This document shows, piece by piece, positions 40,628-51,525 of a stretch of DNA of 64,000 bases. Made by a program: the position numbers and the translations under genes. Origin of the DNA: Ophiostoma sp. CBS 140.51 (taxonomy: Eukaryota > Ascomycota > Sordariomycetes > Ophiostomatales > Ophiostomataceae). Where the stretch lies: positions 1 to 64,000 of the forward strand of contig JANSLP010000024.1 of the NCBI GenBank assembly GCA_029298735.1, read 5' to 3'. Positions within the stretch are counted from its first letter, which is position 1. Each line of letters begins with the position of its first letter. The notes under the pieces are model-generated. The model worked only from the letters and a program-made list of their open reading frames with translations, searched no databases and was not told the DNA's origin.

Positions 40628-43201
40628 CTATGAGATGTGTCCGCCCATACCGCTGACCATGGCAGCCATGGATGACGACAGTTTCGAGGGCCGGTTGGGA
40701 CCGTTGTAGCTGGGGCTCGGGCTCAGCGACGGGCGGTCGGTATTGGTAGTAGTATTGCTGTTGGTGTTCTCGATGCCAAGGCCGGAGTTGGCATTGAGCG
40801 CTGGACTCGCGAGAGGACTCGAGAGGGGCGAGCCGTTGTGGTTGACACTGATCTTGGTGGGCATGCCGTCAGTTGCCGTCAAAGACGACTGCCGGCTCAA
40901 CTCGGTGCTTGGCCGTGCACTGTGTGAGTGACCGTGGTGACCGGGCGAGTAGCTAATCGAGTTGTGGGCACTGTGGGCGCCGCTACCGCCGCCAGCCACC
41001 CGTGAATGCCGTGCCGAGCCGACACCATTGGGGACGCCCGCAGGCAACATACCGCCGCCGATGCGGGCCCAGAACATGTGCTCACGTAGACGCACGCACT
41101 CCTCCCAGGCAGCTTGCTCGGCCTCTTCGTCGGCGGCGCGCCAGTGGCCCTCCTTGATCATCCGCAGGAAAACAAGGAAACCGCAGACGGAGCGCACACG
41201 GCTCAGACAGTAGTTGCACAGCGGGTAGGGCGTAGACTTGTCGCTTTCGGTGAGACGGAAGCGGTGGTGGCGCAAAAAGCTCTCCTCGCGGCGGTTCTCG
41301 CCGCACATGGAGCAGGGCTGCTGGACAACGAGAGCGGAGCCGGTCATGTTGGGCACGGGCTCAGCCACCAGGGTACCCTCGAGAACGGCGGACATGATAT
41401 TGCGGCGCACGAGCCAGGAGATGCCGGGGGCCGTATCCAGGCGCAGGGTCGGCTCAATGTCTTCGACGACGACACGCTTGTAAAACTTGGTCTCCTTGAG
41501 CTCCTTGGTGTGGTTTTGTGGCGAGTTGGCGTTGGACGAGACGGACAGGCCCGAGGCGACAGTCGCGAAAGCGTTGACGGCCGACATGGAGACAGTGGAG
41601 GACTGGAGGGTAGTCGTCGAGTTGAGCGTTGTCGCGTTCCAGTTGCTGTTGTTGTTCATGGGCGGGGTCTTGGGGAGAGATGTGGAGGACGGTGAGCGGA
41701 CGTGGGACTGTGGTGAGTTTTGCAAGTGCAGCATGAGCTGGATCTGGGCGGTGCGGATAAGGTCGACAAACTCGTGGAAGGCGTTGGTATCGTAGCGGAG
41801 AACGGGGCGAAGCAGGTGCGTAAAGCTCATCGGTTGGGAAGGAGAGAGAGGAAGAGAGTCGGGCGCCGGTGCTGCTGGTGAAGAAGAAGGCGGTGGCACG
41901 ATTGTGGGTGAGAGAACGACGGAAGTCGTGGCTACGGTGGTCGCGGTGGCCACAGCAGTCGCTACGGAGGCCGATACAGACGGGTCCTCGTCCTTCTTGG
42001 CCTCTGTGTCGTCGGTTGTTTCTGTGTCTGCAGCACCATCAGCCTGCTGCTTCTCGGAAACGGACTTTGCGTCGGCGTCCTTGAAGTCGAATTGGCCAAA
42101 TCCAGGCGATGTGGGCGTAGTGAGGGCTGTCGTATGGTCGTCACCGCCCGCGCCCTCGTTCTGGATCATCTCCTCCATGACCTGCTTGAGCTGAGTGAGC
42201 TGCTCCTGTTGTGACTTGAGCAACACCTCCGTGTCGGCCAGCTGGCCCTTCAGGTTTTCGTACCGACGGTTCGCGGCCAACTGCTCGGCGCGGGCCTCCT
42301 CCTTGGCGGCGGCGACCATGATGTTGGCCTGCTCAAAGAGCTCAGCCGTCAAGGTTTCGAGTTCGAGCTCAATCTTGGACTTGGCGCTCTCGGCCTCGAG
42401 GCGTAGACGCTTCTCGTCCCGCGACTTGGCCAGGATATGTGCCTTTTCCTCTTCGACGGCAGACTTGCGCACCCACAGACCGCCTGCAAGAAACTCCTTT
42501 TGGCGCGCAGACAGCTCTTCCAGCTTGCGCACCTGCTCGCGGGACTCTTCGAGCTCCATCCGGGTCCGAGAGAGCGTATCGTCGAGTGTGCTCTGGTGGT
42601 TGATGGCGTCGATGAGCTTTGTGCTCAGGGCGGTAATCTCGTCCTGTGGGTCGGTGTCCTTACCACCCGAAGCGAGGTTCAATGCGCGTAGACGAGGGTC
42701 GGGGATGGTGCTGATGTCCTGGTCCTCGATGGAGCTTGAAGATAGCGAGGAGGGCAGGCGTCGTATTGGTGTAGACAGAGTTGCAGCGGTATCGTCGGCG
42801 TCAGCAGCAGCAGCCAGCTCGGTTGTTGAGTTGGCCTTGCGTAAAGACGGTGTGTCTTCTTTGATGGAAGGGGCCGTGGGACCGTAGGAATGGGAGTGTG
42901 TGTGGTTTCCTGGGCGTGTGGGAAGCGAGGCATCTTTCGCTTCGTCTTTTGAGTCCTCTGTTTCCGCTGACTCCTTTGCGTCGTCGAATTTCTCATTGTC
43001 GGATAGCAGATCAGAAGCTGCGTCATCTGATATTGTTTTCGTTGCTGGTGATGGTTCCGAGGCAGGCTCGACAATCTGAACGGAGTCATCAGGGGAAGCA
43101 GATGCAAAAGCAGATTCCGCCGGCTGCGGAGCGCTCTTGGGCGCTTCGGGCACCTTGGCCTCGACCGCTGCATCCTTTTTCTCCATCTCGACCGTTGTCA
43201 T
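40628..43201 (-). CDS. sec2: Sec2-type Rab guanine-nucleotide exchange factor
   Basis: I read 857 aa from the ATG at 43201 (MTTVEMEKKD). A long coiled coil at about residues 185-345 contains the Sec2/Rabin8 exchange-factor core, with ARQKEFLAGGLWVRKSAVEEE and LTAELFEQANIMVAAAKEEA. Sec2 activates the Rab Sec4 on secretory vesicles and acts in polarised exocytosis. A second conserved region at about 560-690 carries paired CxxC motifs (C630/C633 and C662/C665). Ser/Thr/Pro-rich linkers and an Asn/Ser-rich C-terminus make up the rest. The reading frame stays open for 232 codons upstream to 43897, but that part is a pyrimidine-tract translation and was not included. Confidence 0.86.
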   Translation of the reverse strand: MTTVEMEKKDAAVEAKVPEAPKSAPQPAESAFASASPDDSVQIVEPASEPSPATKTISDDAASDLLSDNEKFDDAKESAETEDSKDEAKDASLPTRPGNHTHSHSYGPTAPSIKEDTPSLRKANSTTELAAAADADDTAATLSTPIRRLPSSLSSSSIEDQDISTIPDPRLRALNLASGGKDTDPQDEITALSTKLIDAINHQSTLDDTLSRTRMELEESREQVRKLEELSARQKEFLAGGLWVRKSAVEEEKAHILAKSRDEKRLRLEAESAKSKIELELETLTAELFEQANIMVAAAKEEARAEQLAANRRYENLKGQLADTEVLLKSQQEQLTQLKQVMEEMIQNEGAGGDDHTTALTTPTSPGFGQFDFKDADAKSVSEKQQADGAADTETTDDTEAKKDEDPSVSASVATAVATATTVATTSVVLSPTIVPPPSSSPAAPAPDSLPLSPSQPMSFTHLLRPVLRYDTNAFHEFVDLIRTAQIQLMLHLQNSPQSHVRSPSSTSLPKTPPMNNNSNWNATTLNSTTTLQSSTVSMSAVNAFATVASGLSVSSNANSPQNHTKELKETKFYKRVVVEDIEPTLRLDTAPGISWLVRRNIMSAVLEGTLVAEPVPNMTGSALVVQQPCSMCGENRREESFLRHHRFRLTESDKSTPYPLCNYCLSRVRSVCGFLVFLRMIKEGHWRAADEEAEQAAWEECVRLREHMFWARIGGGMLPAGVPNGVGSARHSRVAGGGSGAHSAHNSISYSPGHHGHSHSARPSTELSRQSSLTATDGMPTKISVNHNGSPLSSPLASPALNANSGLGIENTNSNTTTNTDRPSLSPSPSYNGPNRPSKLSSSMAAMVSGMGGHIS

Positions 43202-46200
43202 TGCTGGAATGTGAACGTGGGCGGAAGATTTGGGGAAAGAGGGAGGAAGAAGGACCGGCGGCGGGAGGAAACGTGCAGCCAGGAATGGCTGGTCCTCAAA
43301 AGGGGGGGAATCGATGGAATCCGAAAGTGTCGACTGTAATTTCGCGCATACAGCAATGGTATTTGGACGCCGCAACTCCGGAAATGTCGAGATAAAAGGT
43401 TGTCGAGAGAGAGAGGGAACGAAAACCCAAGTCGAATGGAAATCAAAAAGCTTAAAGACGAGGGAAATGGATTGAAAAAGAGAACCCAAAAGCAAGGTCG
43501 GTGCGTTAAAGAAAGTTCGTCTTGCTATCGAGCTGGTGTGGGTAAGACAGAAGCGCCGATCGCAGGGTGGCCCAGCGCAGGGCAAGCAGGTCTTCCAGTT
43601 CTCTAGCCGTCTCTGCTGAACAGAATAGAGAGAAAACGGAGGGTCGCAGTGGCGCTCACGTGGAGGCCGATTAGGCGAACGAGGTGGGACTGTGACGAAA
43701 AAAGGACGAAATTCGAAATGGACACAGAGTGGACGTTGAGAAGCCAGGATCGGAACGCCGAAGGTGAAAAAGCCACTATAGGTTGAGGCGCGTCTGTGGA
43801 AAGAAAGGTGTGAAAAGGAGGGAAAAGTGTTGATGGAAGGATCTGGAGAAATCAAGGTGCAAAAAAGGTGTACAGTGCAAGCAAGGTGCAGTGGCAAGAA
43901 AAGCTGACGTCGATGATCTGCGGGCGGGCGCTGAGAGAATTAAGACACCAGGTGATCTTATTCACGTCGGCACGCGGGTTATGGCAGGCGCGATGGGAAC
44001 CGCTTGCTTGTCTCTGGTCGAGCTGGTGTACTTGTTAGTGCGGGCAGGCGCAGTCGAGCTAAAAGCCGCCCCGAATCTAAATGCAAGACACAGGCGATGG
44101 GATATCCGGCCTCGGAGGGGGAACGAAGCTCGAGTGGAAGGAGCGATCGGTGAAGTTGGCAGGATGAAAAAAGAAGGAAGGAAAGAAAAGTGATCAGACA
44201 AAATGGAAAGAAGGGAAGATCATAGACAAAACTACAAACATACAGGATCCTCTATTGGATCGAGAAGGAGCGAGGTCGCCAGTCGAGGGGAAGCGTCAAC
44301 AAACGCTCCAATACGGAAAGCGGCAATCTTAATTGCTCTCTTGTGTGGCAGCAACTCACACACGGGCTGACAGGGAAGGTACCGACAACTGACAGCTTCC
44401 TTCGCCTCAGTCCTGCCCAACAAACACACGGCACACAAGAGACAAAAACGGCAGGCAAGTTCCATTGACCACAACCACAGGCCGCCCGCAGTGACCGACA
44501 GCGAGGGCAAGAACGAATCACAGGCGCACATTCAGGGCCGCCCAGGTGTCTCTGGGTCAGTCCAGGCCGCCTTTCTCACTGGGCCATTTGCGCTTTCCCA
44601 CCTTTCAACGTCAGACTAGGCTTTGTCAGGACTAGCTCAGACGATATTCACAAGGATACCTCCCAAGTATTCAGCACAACAGGCCCAAAGCCAGGGCCAG
44701 CCCCGAACTATTCAAAATTATCGTCGAGCTGCGTCTTCCTTCACGATCAAAACCTTTATTTCGTCAACAAAAAATGGTCTGGGCCGGCCTAGCCAGGAAC
44801 CTCTCGTGACAATTGGACCGGTCTGGCTTTTCAGAGAGAAAACGCGTCGTCATCGAAGGAAGGAACGATCCAGGAGAGTGTTGTCGTGTCGTCGAGGCAG
44901 GAGCCCAATGTTGCACAGCTCGTTTAGAGCAAACAAGGGAAGGCATCATCGTCTCCGCTCTTGCCAAAACGCTTCCCTCTTTCCTCCTCTTCATCACCTC
45001 TCCGCGGACTTTCTCCTCATTTCCCCTCCCTCGGCCTCTTTCTGTCTCTCTCTCGTTCTCCTCACTTTTCTCGCTCCTCTCTGACCCGCGTATCTTTGCA
45101 TAAACCCTGCTTGTTCTACTCTTTTTCCACCATTGTGTTTCTCTCCCCCCTCCTCGTATTTCTGTCTTGGTTCACCAGATCCCTAAGCAAGATACGAGCC
45201 AAGCATTGGCCTTTGCCCCTGGCCCTCCTGGCGTTTTCGCGACGATCCGCCCACCTTTTTATGCAGGAACTTTACCACCTTTTGCAGCCATTCCAGCAAA
45301 GATACGACTTTACGAGCCTTTTGCTCACTCTTGGTCCAAGAGTTCTTACGACATCTCACGCACATTGCTGGCCTTTTACCTTTTGGCGCCCTTTTTCGGC
45401 GGGTGGACGCGCACGAGGCGCGCCAGGAACCCGAGCGCTAGTGCTCCACCAAGGTGCGCTTTGTTATCCTTTCCCTTTCTGCTGTGGAGTTGAGCTTGTC
45501 GTCTTTGGGTTGCTTTTAAAGGGAGCATTTCCCTTTGATTTCGCTTCTGATTGGGCTTTGCTCGTTGGTCTCGTATCTGCCAATTGACCAACACGACCTT
45601 CCGACTCTCCAGCTACGATGGCGGCTCGCTACGCATTGGGTGTAGCCCCGATGTAGCGCTCTCTTTCTGTTTTCTTTCCTCTCTCAATTTTCCTGTTACG
45701 GTATCGGCACTCTTTCACTTTGCAATCTTACGCTGTGTCACAGCTGTGCAACATTGGGCAGCACCAAATGGACCCGTTTAAATGCGCTACTCGAACCGAC
45801 AGCAAAATGCAGGACACTGACGACTGAAGGATAGATGGATTGCAGGAAATACTTGTGAGACTGTAACGTCTTTGGTAGGGCATTTGAGCACATAAGCTCT
45901 GTGCGTGGCTGCAGCTGCAGGACCAATATGCAGGACGAAAGGCTGTCAAAGCTGCCAGCAAATAAAGGAAGACAACCCAGAAAGGACGAGACGGCAAATA
46001 CGTCACACGTCATTGCGTTTTGTGGACTGTGGGCTGTCCCTTGCTCTGAGTTGGTTAAGCCCTGAAAACATATTGGCGGCAAAAACCAGGTCAAGCAGGG
46101 CTGTGTTTCGTTGGCAGGTGCCACTTCCATATGTCGTCTTATATATCTTCTTGTTGCTGTGCCTTTTCTCTCTCTCCTTCTTATCCATATGATGCGGCTC

Positions 46201-46671
46201 GCACTCGTTCCCCCTCAGTTTAGACACTCCTGCTATTAAGGTTTAATAAAGGGCTGGGTTCCGGGTCCTCCGCTGGCCACTGCTGGGCAACAACACAAAT
46301 CCTGCAGTGTCATCGAAGCAAGGCGAGCGGCACAGGTTGCACGGCTGGCATGGTTGGCACGGCTGCAAACTGCAAAACTTCAGAACCACTTTATGTGCAA
46401 GTGTTGGCAAGGCTCAAAGTCGTCGTCAGCCCCAGCCTCGTGGTCGTTAAGACGATGATGCTTCGTGGTGTCGGTTCCTCAACTACTTGTAGGCCCTTAA
46501 CTTTGATTTTCCACAATTCAAAACGATAACAACAAAGCAGTGTAGATCCGTAGATCAATTTTCTATCGATACAAAGAGCGGCTTCCTTGGATAGACAAGT
46601 CAAGAAGACTAACTAAGCTGGTCCGAACAAGTATATTTTGAGGAAATAAATTTATCTGTTTTCAAGGACAG

Positions 46672-46719
46672 TTTTTTTAGACTTTTTTTTAAAAAAAAAA
46701 AATAGTCTTACAAAAAAAA
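46672..46719. repeat. AT-rich inverted repeat (T-tract/A-tract hairpin)
   Basis: Runs of T, then AGAC, eight T, twelve A, then AGTCT and eight A form an imperfect hairpin of about 48 bp centred near 46690. The arms carry AGAC/GTCT (46679-46682 with 46705-46708) flanked by T/A tracts. It could act as a bidirectional terminator or a cruciform site. It may equally be a chance AT-rich tract. Confidence 0.5.
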
Positions 46720-48618
46720 TATTATTCTTTTCTCCAGTTTACTATTCAATTTTTTTTATCAATGTTGATGAATTACGAATAATTGTAAGTGACCGTACAA
46801 TGTAAGTCGTTTTGCATACACGATTCATTGAGTTGTAGGACGAGGCAACTGTACGGGTAAAGGGTGGGAAGGCACGATAACTGCACTTTCCTCTTTTGGT
46901 TTTCATTACAAACAAGACCTCTTGCCTTCGACCCCTATCTTTTGATTCTTTGTTTTGATGGCATCTGTTTCGATACTCCTGTCTCTCCGACACTTCTTTT
47001 TCTTCTCACCAACAACGACAACTACACACACTCCATTTTCAGTCACAACAAAGATCTTGCCCACACTTCCCAGTCCACTTAATCCTCCCAACAGCCTCCC
47101 AGACCATAGATGACACAAATGACTGACCGTACGATGACGACCTGCAAATTCTCTTCGACGGCTTCAATACTCGACGCGTTAAATCGAGCGCGAACAAGAC
47201 ATTGGTCGGGATACCGTCCCGTTGGCATATTGCCATGACATTGTAGACCACACGTGGGATTTTGCGGGAATTGCAAGACGCTGGGTGCAAAGCACTCGAC
47301 AATATTGAGCTCGACGGCGGATGCTCGAATACCTTTTATCTGATATCTAAACCAGACAATTGAGCAGGTTCGAGGGCAAACGACCCAAAGAATACTCGAC
47401 GGCACACACAAATGCACTGTCGTGCAGGAGCAATGTCTCAGTACAAGCACCCAATGAAAATACGAAATAGGCAACGGCTAGCCCTATGGTGAGTCTCAGC
47501 TGAGCCAAAATCGACACACTGGCATTCGATTTTCATTCGATTTTCAACGGCCGCAACGACGTCAGGGCAAATATCGATAGTTTTGTCTCTGGTCTCTGAA
47601 GAGCATGGCAGGTCAGTATATTTTCTTTTTGCCTTCTTGATTCGGACCTCTCGGATCTTCTGTGTCTTTGCACGCCTCCCTGTTTTCCCTGTTTACATCT
47701 CCTGGATTTTTTCATGTCCTCTTTCGTCGGCTGGTATTCAATTTTGCACGTTGACTACATCTTGACCATTCCACCTACTTGCATTTTGTGCCCCTGCGAT
47801 GCGATGGCTTTCCGCGATGCAGTCGGAAGCATTTGGCTGTTTCCATCCCAAACCCATTCCCGTCTGTCATCAGCTTGTCACTGACTCGATATCTACCTTA
47901 TTTACACTTCATCCCCCGACACAATATCAAAAAGCCACATGCCTGGACTCGCTCTCCTTGCCCGCCGTGGCCTCGCCCTGCAGGTATTGCTCCATTTTCG
48001 AGCCCCTGGCACCTGCTGTGTTACGCTTCACCAATATTTTCCACAGCAAGCACATCCTTCCGACTTTTCACCGCCGGGAGACAGCATGGGGAGACAATAG
48101 ACCCGTCTGGGCCATGACCGGCATATGGCTTGGCAGCTGGCAGCTGGCATTGTTTGTGTTTGCACATCTGACGATGTTGCAAACAAGCGACCCCATCATC
48201 ACCAAAACGGGAAATGTGGCGGCATATATTGAATCGTTTTCGCTGTCATGCCGGGCACCAAGGGCTAACAGAATGCAAACAGAAGAGTGTTGTTGGTTGT
48301 ACGAAGACGGTATCCGAACACACTCCTCACCTCGAAAGAAAACGGATGCTGCCGGTTATGACTCTGTTAGAGCAAAGACGCGATAGTTCGGCTCCATCCA
48401 CGTTTTTGTGTCGTCTTGGTATTTTCGTCGCGTCTCCAGCTCGTGGTTTATCGAATGCCAGCCCCCTTCCGCTGCTTTTTGTACAGGGCGGAGCTGGCAA
48501 GGCGGTTGATGAGTGGATGGAAACATGGCCAGGGCGGATGCTGAGTCGTGATGCCAATATCGGGTGTCAGTTCGTGTCAATGGCAAGATGAGCTCGATCG
48601 TGAGGCCCTCTCAAAGTC

Positions 48619-48625
48619 TATATAT
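48619..48625 (+). promoter_or_regulatory. TATA box of the secreted Thr-rich protein gene
   Basis: TATATAT lies 160 bases upstream of the start codon at 48786, in a CT/CA-rich leader. Confidence 0.45.
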
Positions 48626-48785
48626 TTGTCACGACGTCCTCCCAAGATCCAACCTAGACTCTCCTCTATCCAACAACAAGGACATCCAGACCAAAGATTC
48701 CCATTCATTCGCTGCTGTTCACACCCTTCTCTCGCTCACCTTCACTTTTTGACACTCCTTTCGGACACTTTCAGAAACAAGCACA

Positions 48786-49689
48786 ATGGGCTTTTCTGCT
48801 CGCTTCCTCGCCGCTGGTGCAGCTGCCGCCAGCTTTATTCAGCTTGCCAACGCCGCCGCCGGATGCAGCTCCAACAATTGTCTGCGTGCCATCATTGCCA
48901 ATGCCTTTACTACTCGCCACGGTGTGGCTGATTGTAACTCGTACCTAGCCACCACCATCATCTATCCTACCAGGTGTGTCTCTCCTTGTTTTCCTTCTCT
49001 GGCACCTGATTTTGAAGAGTCCTTGCTGATCAAATAGCACGGTGGACGTTACCGTGACAATCATCGCAACCACCACCACTCTGCCTTCGGTCGTCGGAAC
49101 CTCGACCGACCTCTCGTCCACCGTCTCTACCGAGACCGACACCGACTACAGCAGTGTTACGAGCACCCAGACGGACCTGTCGACTCAGACGTCGCACACT
49201 ACGCTGACCTCAACCACCCTTAGCACCACCTCGACCACCACATCCAAGACTACCACCACCACCAAGACCACGACGACGATCAAGATCTTTGGCCGCGACA
49301 TTCCTGAATCGACTACCACGCTCATCCCCACCTCTATTCCGGCCTATGCTACGGCCTGCACCACTAGTTCGCCTGCATGGGCCTACAGCAGCGCCTGCCT
49401 GTGCGCTGGCGGTACCGCCACTATCATCACTAGCCAGCCTGTCACGACTTGCACTCACACCGAGTACATCACCGAAACGTCCTTCTCGCCGACCACGGAC
49501 GTTGTGAAGTCGACCTCGACCAGTGCTACCACGACCGCTACGACTGTCGTGTCCACCAAGACCGTCGTCTCCACCCAAACTGTTCCCACCATCCAGACTG
49601 ACCACACCACCCTCACGCAGTTTACTCGCGCCACGACCACCGTGACAGTGACCAAGACTGTCACTTCATACACGGTTAAGTTGTTCTAA
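48786..49689 (+). CDS. Secreted Ser/Thr-rich protein of unknown function
   Basis: Exons 48786-48973 and 49038-49689 (64-nt intron, GTGTGT...CTGAT...TAG) encode 279 aa. Residues 1-23 are a clear signal peptide with cleavage expected after ...QLANA. A small N-terminal region has CSSNNCLRAI and a further Cys. It is followed by about 200 residues very rich in Thr and Ser with degenerate TxTxT and STxTDLS units and a short Cys-containing patch (ACTTSSPAW, ACLCAGG). Such proteins are heavily O-mannosylated and sit in the wall or medium. There is no obvious GPI signal at the C-terminus. The family is not recognised; adhesin, wall protein or effector are all possible. Confidence 0.75.
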
Positions 49690-50139
49690 GTCAGTCAACT
49701 TTGATCTCACAGTGACACGGCAAATCTAGCACAAGTGCACATTGCATGCATTGCGGTAGAAATGGACGTGACAGCGACCATGACTGAATTCGGTGTTTGG
49801 AGTGCTAGGAGTACAAAGGAATTGGATTTTTTCATGTCTGGGCCGAGGGATTTTGGGGACGCACCCAACTGATGTTGGATTTTTACATTCTCACACGTGT
49901 TTTATTATTTCTTTTACAAGAGGATAGCTGATCTTCCCAACCGTCCAATATATCTTTGAATATGGATGAACACGTGTGTCCCAAAACGTGAAACTTGATA
50001 AATGTGAGCAAACCGACAGAAGAGTAACAAATTAAAACAAGAGACTGGCAGTAAGTAAATAAAAAAAAGACCAAAAGAGAAGAGCCCACAGACTATGTAT
50101 GGTACAACCCAGACAATTCTTCCACCGTCACGTCTTGTC
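49690..50139. other. Convergent region between the secreted protein and GH76 genes
   Basis: 450 bases of 3' sequence, AT-rich from 49880 on, with no gene seen. Confidence 0.4.
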
Positions 50140-51525
50140 CTAGTTCACCTCACCCCAACCTAGCATCATCCATGATAGTGTCCCTAGACAGCCGGACAAG
50201 AAAAATATTGTCAAGAAGGCAGCACCCGCCTTGTCGCCCTGGCTGACGGGGCCTGTGTATGGCAAAATTGACTCGTCGGTGCCCGCACTCGGGTTGCCCT
50301 GGCTCGTACCGCCGGTCAGGTTGGTCACAGGCGCTGTCGACTTGTCCAGCAGCATCGACAACAGCGCGCCCAGTACGTTCATCTCTTGTCCCGCGCCGTT
50401 GGTGCCGTCGTACGTGCCGCCCTGGACCCAGCGGAACCCACAGACACGGCCCGTAGCGCCGCCCGTACATTGCCGAACAGCGGCCTCGGTGGACGTCTTG
50501 AGGGTAGCAAAGATGCGGTCGTGCGTAAAGGGGGCGATCTGGGCAGTGACGGCCAGCCAGCGGTGTATGTAGCCCTTGAAGGACAACATGTCGGTTGTGC
50601 ATGTCAGATTAACGTCGCTCTCACACGATATTTCTTTTGCAATACCGTTTGGGAAGAAAGTGGCGAGCATGTTTGTCAGCAAACCTTCCACGCGGGTCTT
50701 CCAGATGGGATCCTGCGTGTAGTCGTACATGAACGCGGCACCCTGCAAGAAGATGGCGGCATTGTACGAGAACTGGGCACGGTTGATGTCGGTACAATTT
50801 TTGTCGGTGTGCCCGCCATCGTAGATATTGTACTGGCTGTCAATCAGACCAACACCTTCGACCCAGTCCCACGTCTTGGCTGCCCACTGGGCATAGGTAT
50901 CGTTGCGGGTGTAGCGCGCGAGACGGGCACCGATATTAAAGAAGCAGCCGTTGGCAATCGAGTTCTTATAGTTGTAGCCGTTGTTGAGGGGAGTAATCTG
51001 CCAGCGGAGGCCGCCGCCGCACTGGTCATCACGGCGTATGGGGGTTGTCTGCGAATTAAATACGGCCTGTGCGAGGGCAAGCCACTGCGGTGCATCGGCT
51101 GGCGGGTTTTCAAAACCGACCTCAGCGGCCAGTAAAGCAGACATTCCCCAAAAGGACTGGTCATCGTTTCCTAGAGACGCCGTCCAGTTGTAGGGCATGT
51201 ACATATTTTGCGGTGGTCCCGTCTGAAACTGGAGGGCCTGCATGACCTCGTCGTTGTATGTCGTGTCGTTTGTGTAGTGCCAGTAGTCGATCATGGTACC
51301 CCAGAGAGCGCCGCCCTGCCACCAGTAGTACTCGCCGATGGGCGGGGGGCCCGGTAGGATGCCCGGGATCTGGCCACTGAGGTTTCCCTTGTAGTAGGTC
51401 ATGACGTCGTAGGCCTTGAGCTTGGCGGCGGCGATGATGGAGTCTGGGTTCTCGAGGTCGACTTCGAGGGCGGCGTGGACAGTCCCGGCCGCCGCCGCCA
51501 GGAGGGGTAACATTATTCGATGCAT
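50140..51525 (-). CDS. GPI-anchored GH76 mannan endo-1,6-alpha-mannosidase (Dcw1/Dfg5 family)
   Basis: The 461-aa protein has a signal peptide (residues 1-18, ending in VHA) and the GH76 fold with the paired catalytic aspartates in SLGNDDQSFW (D121, D122). GEYYWWQGGALWG near the start and CGGGLRW are typical of the family. The hydrophobic C-terminus (about 432-457) after a Ser/Gly-rich linker would direct GPI anchoring. Fungal Dcw1/Dfg5 enzymes are needed for cross-linking GPI proteins to wall glucan and act as transglycosidases on the GPI mannose. It is intronless. It heads a run of three minus-strand genes (GH76, AnmK-like, transaldolase). Confidence 0.93.
   Translation of the reverse strand: MHRIMLPLLAAAAGTVHAALEVDLENPDSIIAAAKLKAYDVMTYYKGNLSGQIPGILPGPPPIGEYYWWQGGALWGTMIDYWHYTNDTTYNDEVMQALQFQTGPPQNMYMPYNWTASLGNDDQSFWGMSALLAAEVGFENPPADAPQWLALAQAVFNSQTTPIRRDDQCGGGLRWQITPLNNGYNYKNSIANGCFFNIGARLARYTRNDTYAQWAAKTWDWVEGVGLIDSQYNIYDGGHTDKNCTDINRAQFSYNAAIFLQGAAFMYDYTQDPIWKTRVEGLLTNMLATFFPNGIAKEISCESDVNLTCTTDMLSFKGYIHRWLAVTAQIAPFTHDRIFATLKTSTEAAVRQCTGGATGRVCGFRWVQGGTYDGTNGAGQEMNVLGALLSMLLDKSTAPVTNLTGGTSQGNPSAGTDESILPYTGPVSQGDKAGAAFLTIFFLSGCLGTLSWMMLGWGEVN

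Larger units (their letters stand above)
43202..48785. other. 5.6 kb gene-poor region between sec2 and the secreted protein gene
   Basis: The left part (to about 44.2 kb) looks like the sec2 leader and promoter. The region 44.6-45.7 kb is CT-rich on the plus strand, like a fungal promoter or leader, but no coding frame follows; it may belong to a non-coding transcript. The section 46.6-46.8 kb is AT-rich with a T/A hairpin. A lone ATCWGATAA-type site lies at 47336-47344. No tRNA, repeat array or conserved peptide is seen. Confidence 0.4.

Noticed and set aside
43202..43897. N-terminal extension of the Sec2-like protein
   Set aside because: Low-complexity translation of a CT-rich leader with no conserved segment; the ATG at 43201 starts a typical charged N-terminus.
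44961..45587. 208-aa plus-strand frame with hydrophobic stretches
   Set aside because: It translates a CT-rich promoter-like tract into Ser/Leu/Phe runs; no motif and no sensible start context.
45618..45656. 12-codon frame with good start context in the gene-poor region
   Set aside because: Too short to support as a gene and not joined to a longer frame by clear splice signals.
47799..48386. 195-aa plus-strand frame upstream of the secreted protein gene
   Set aside because: No domain or composition typical of a protein, and it runs into the promoter of the next gene.
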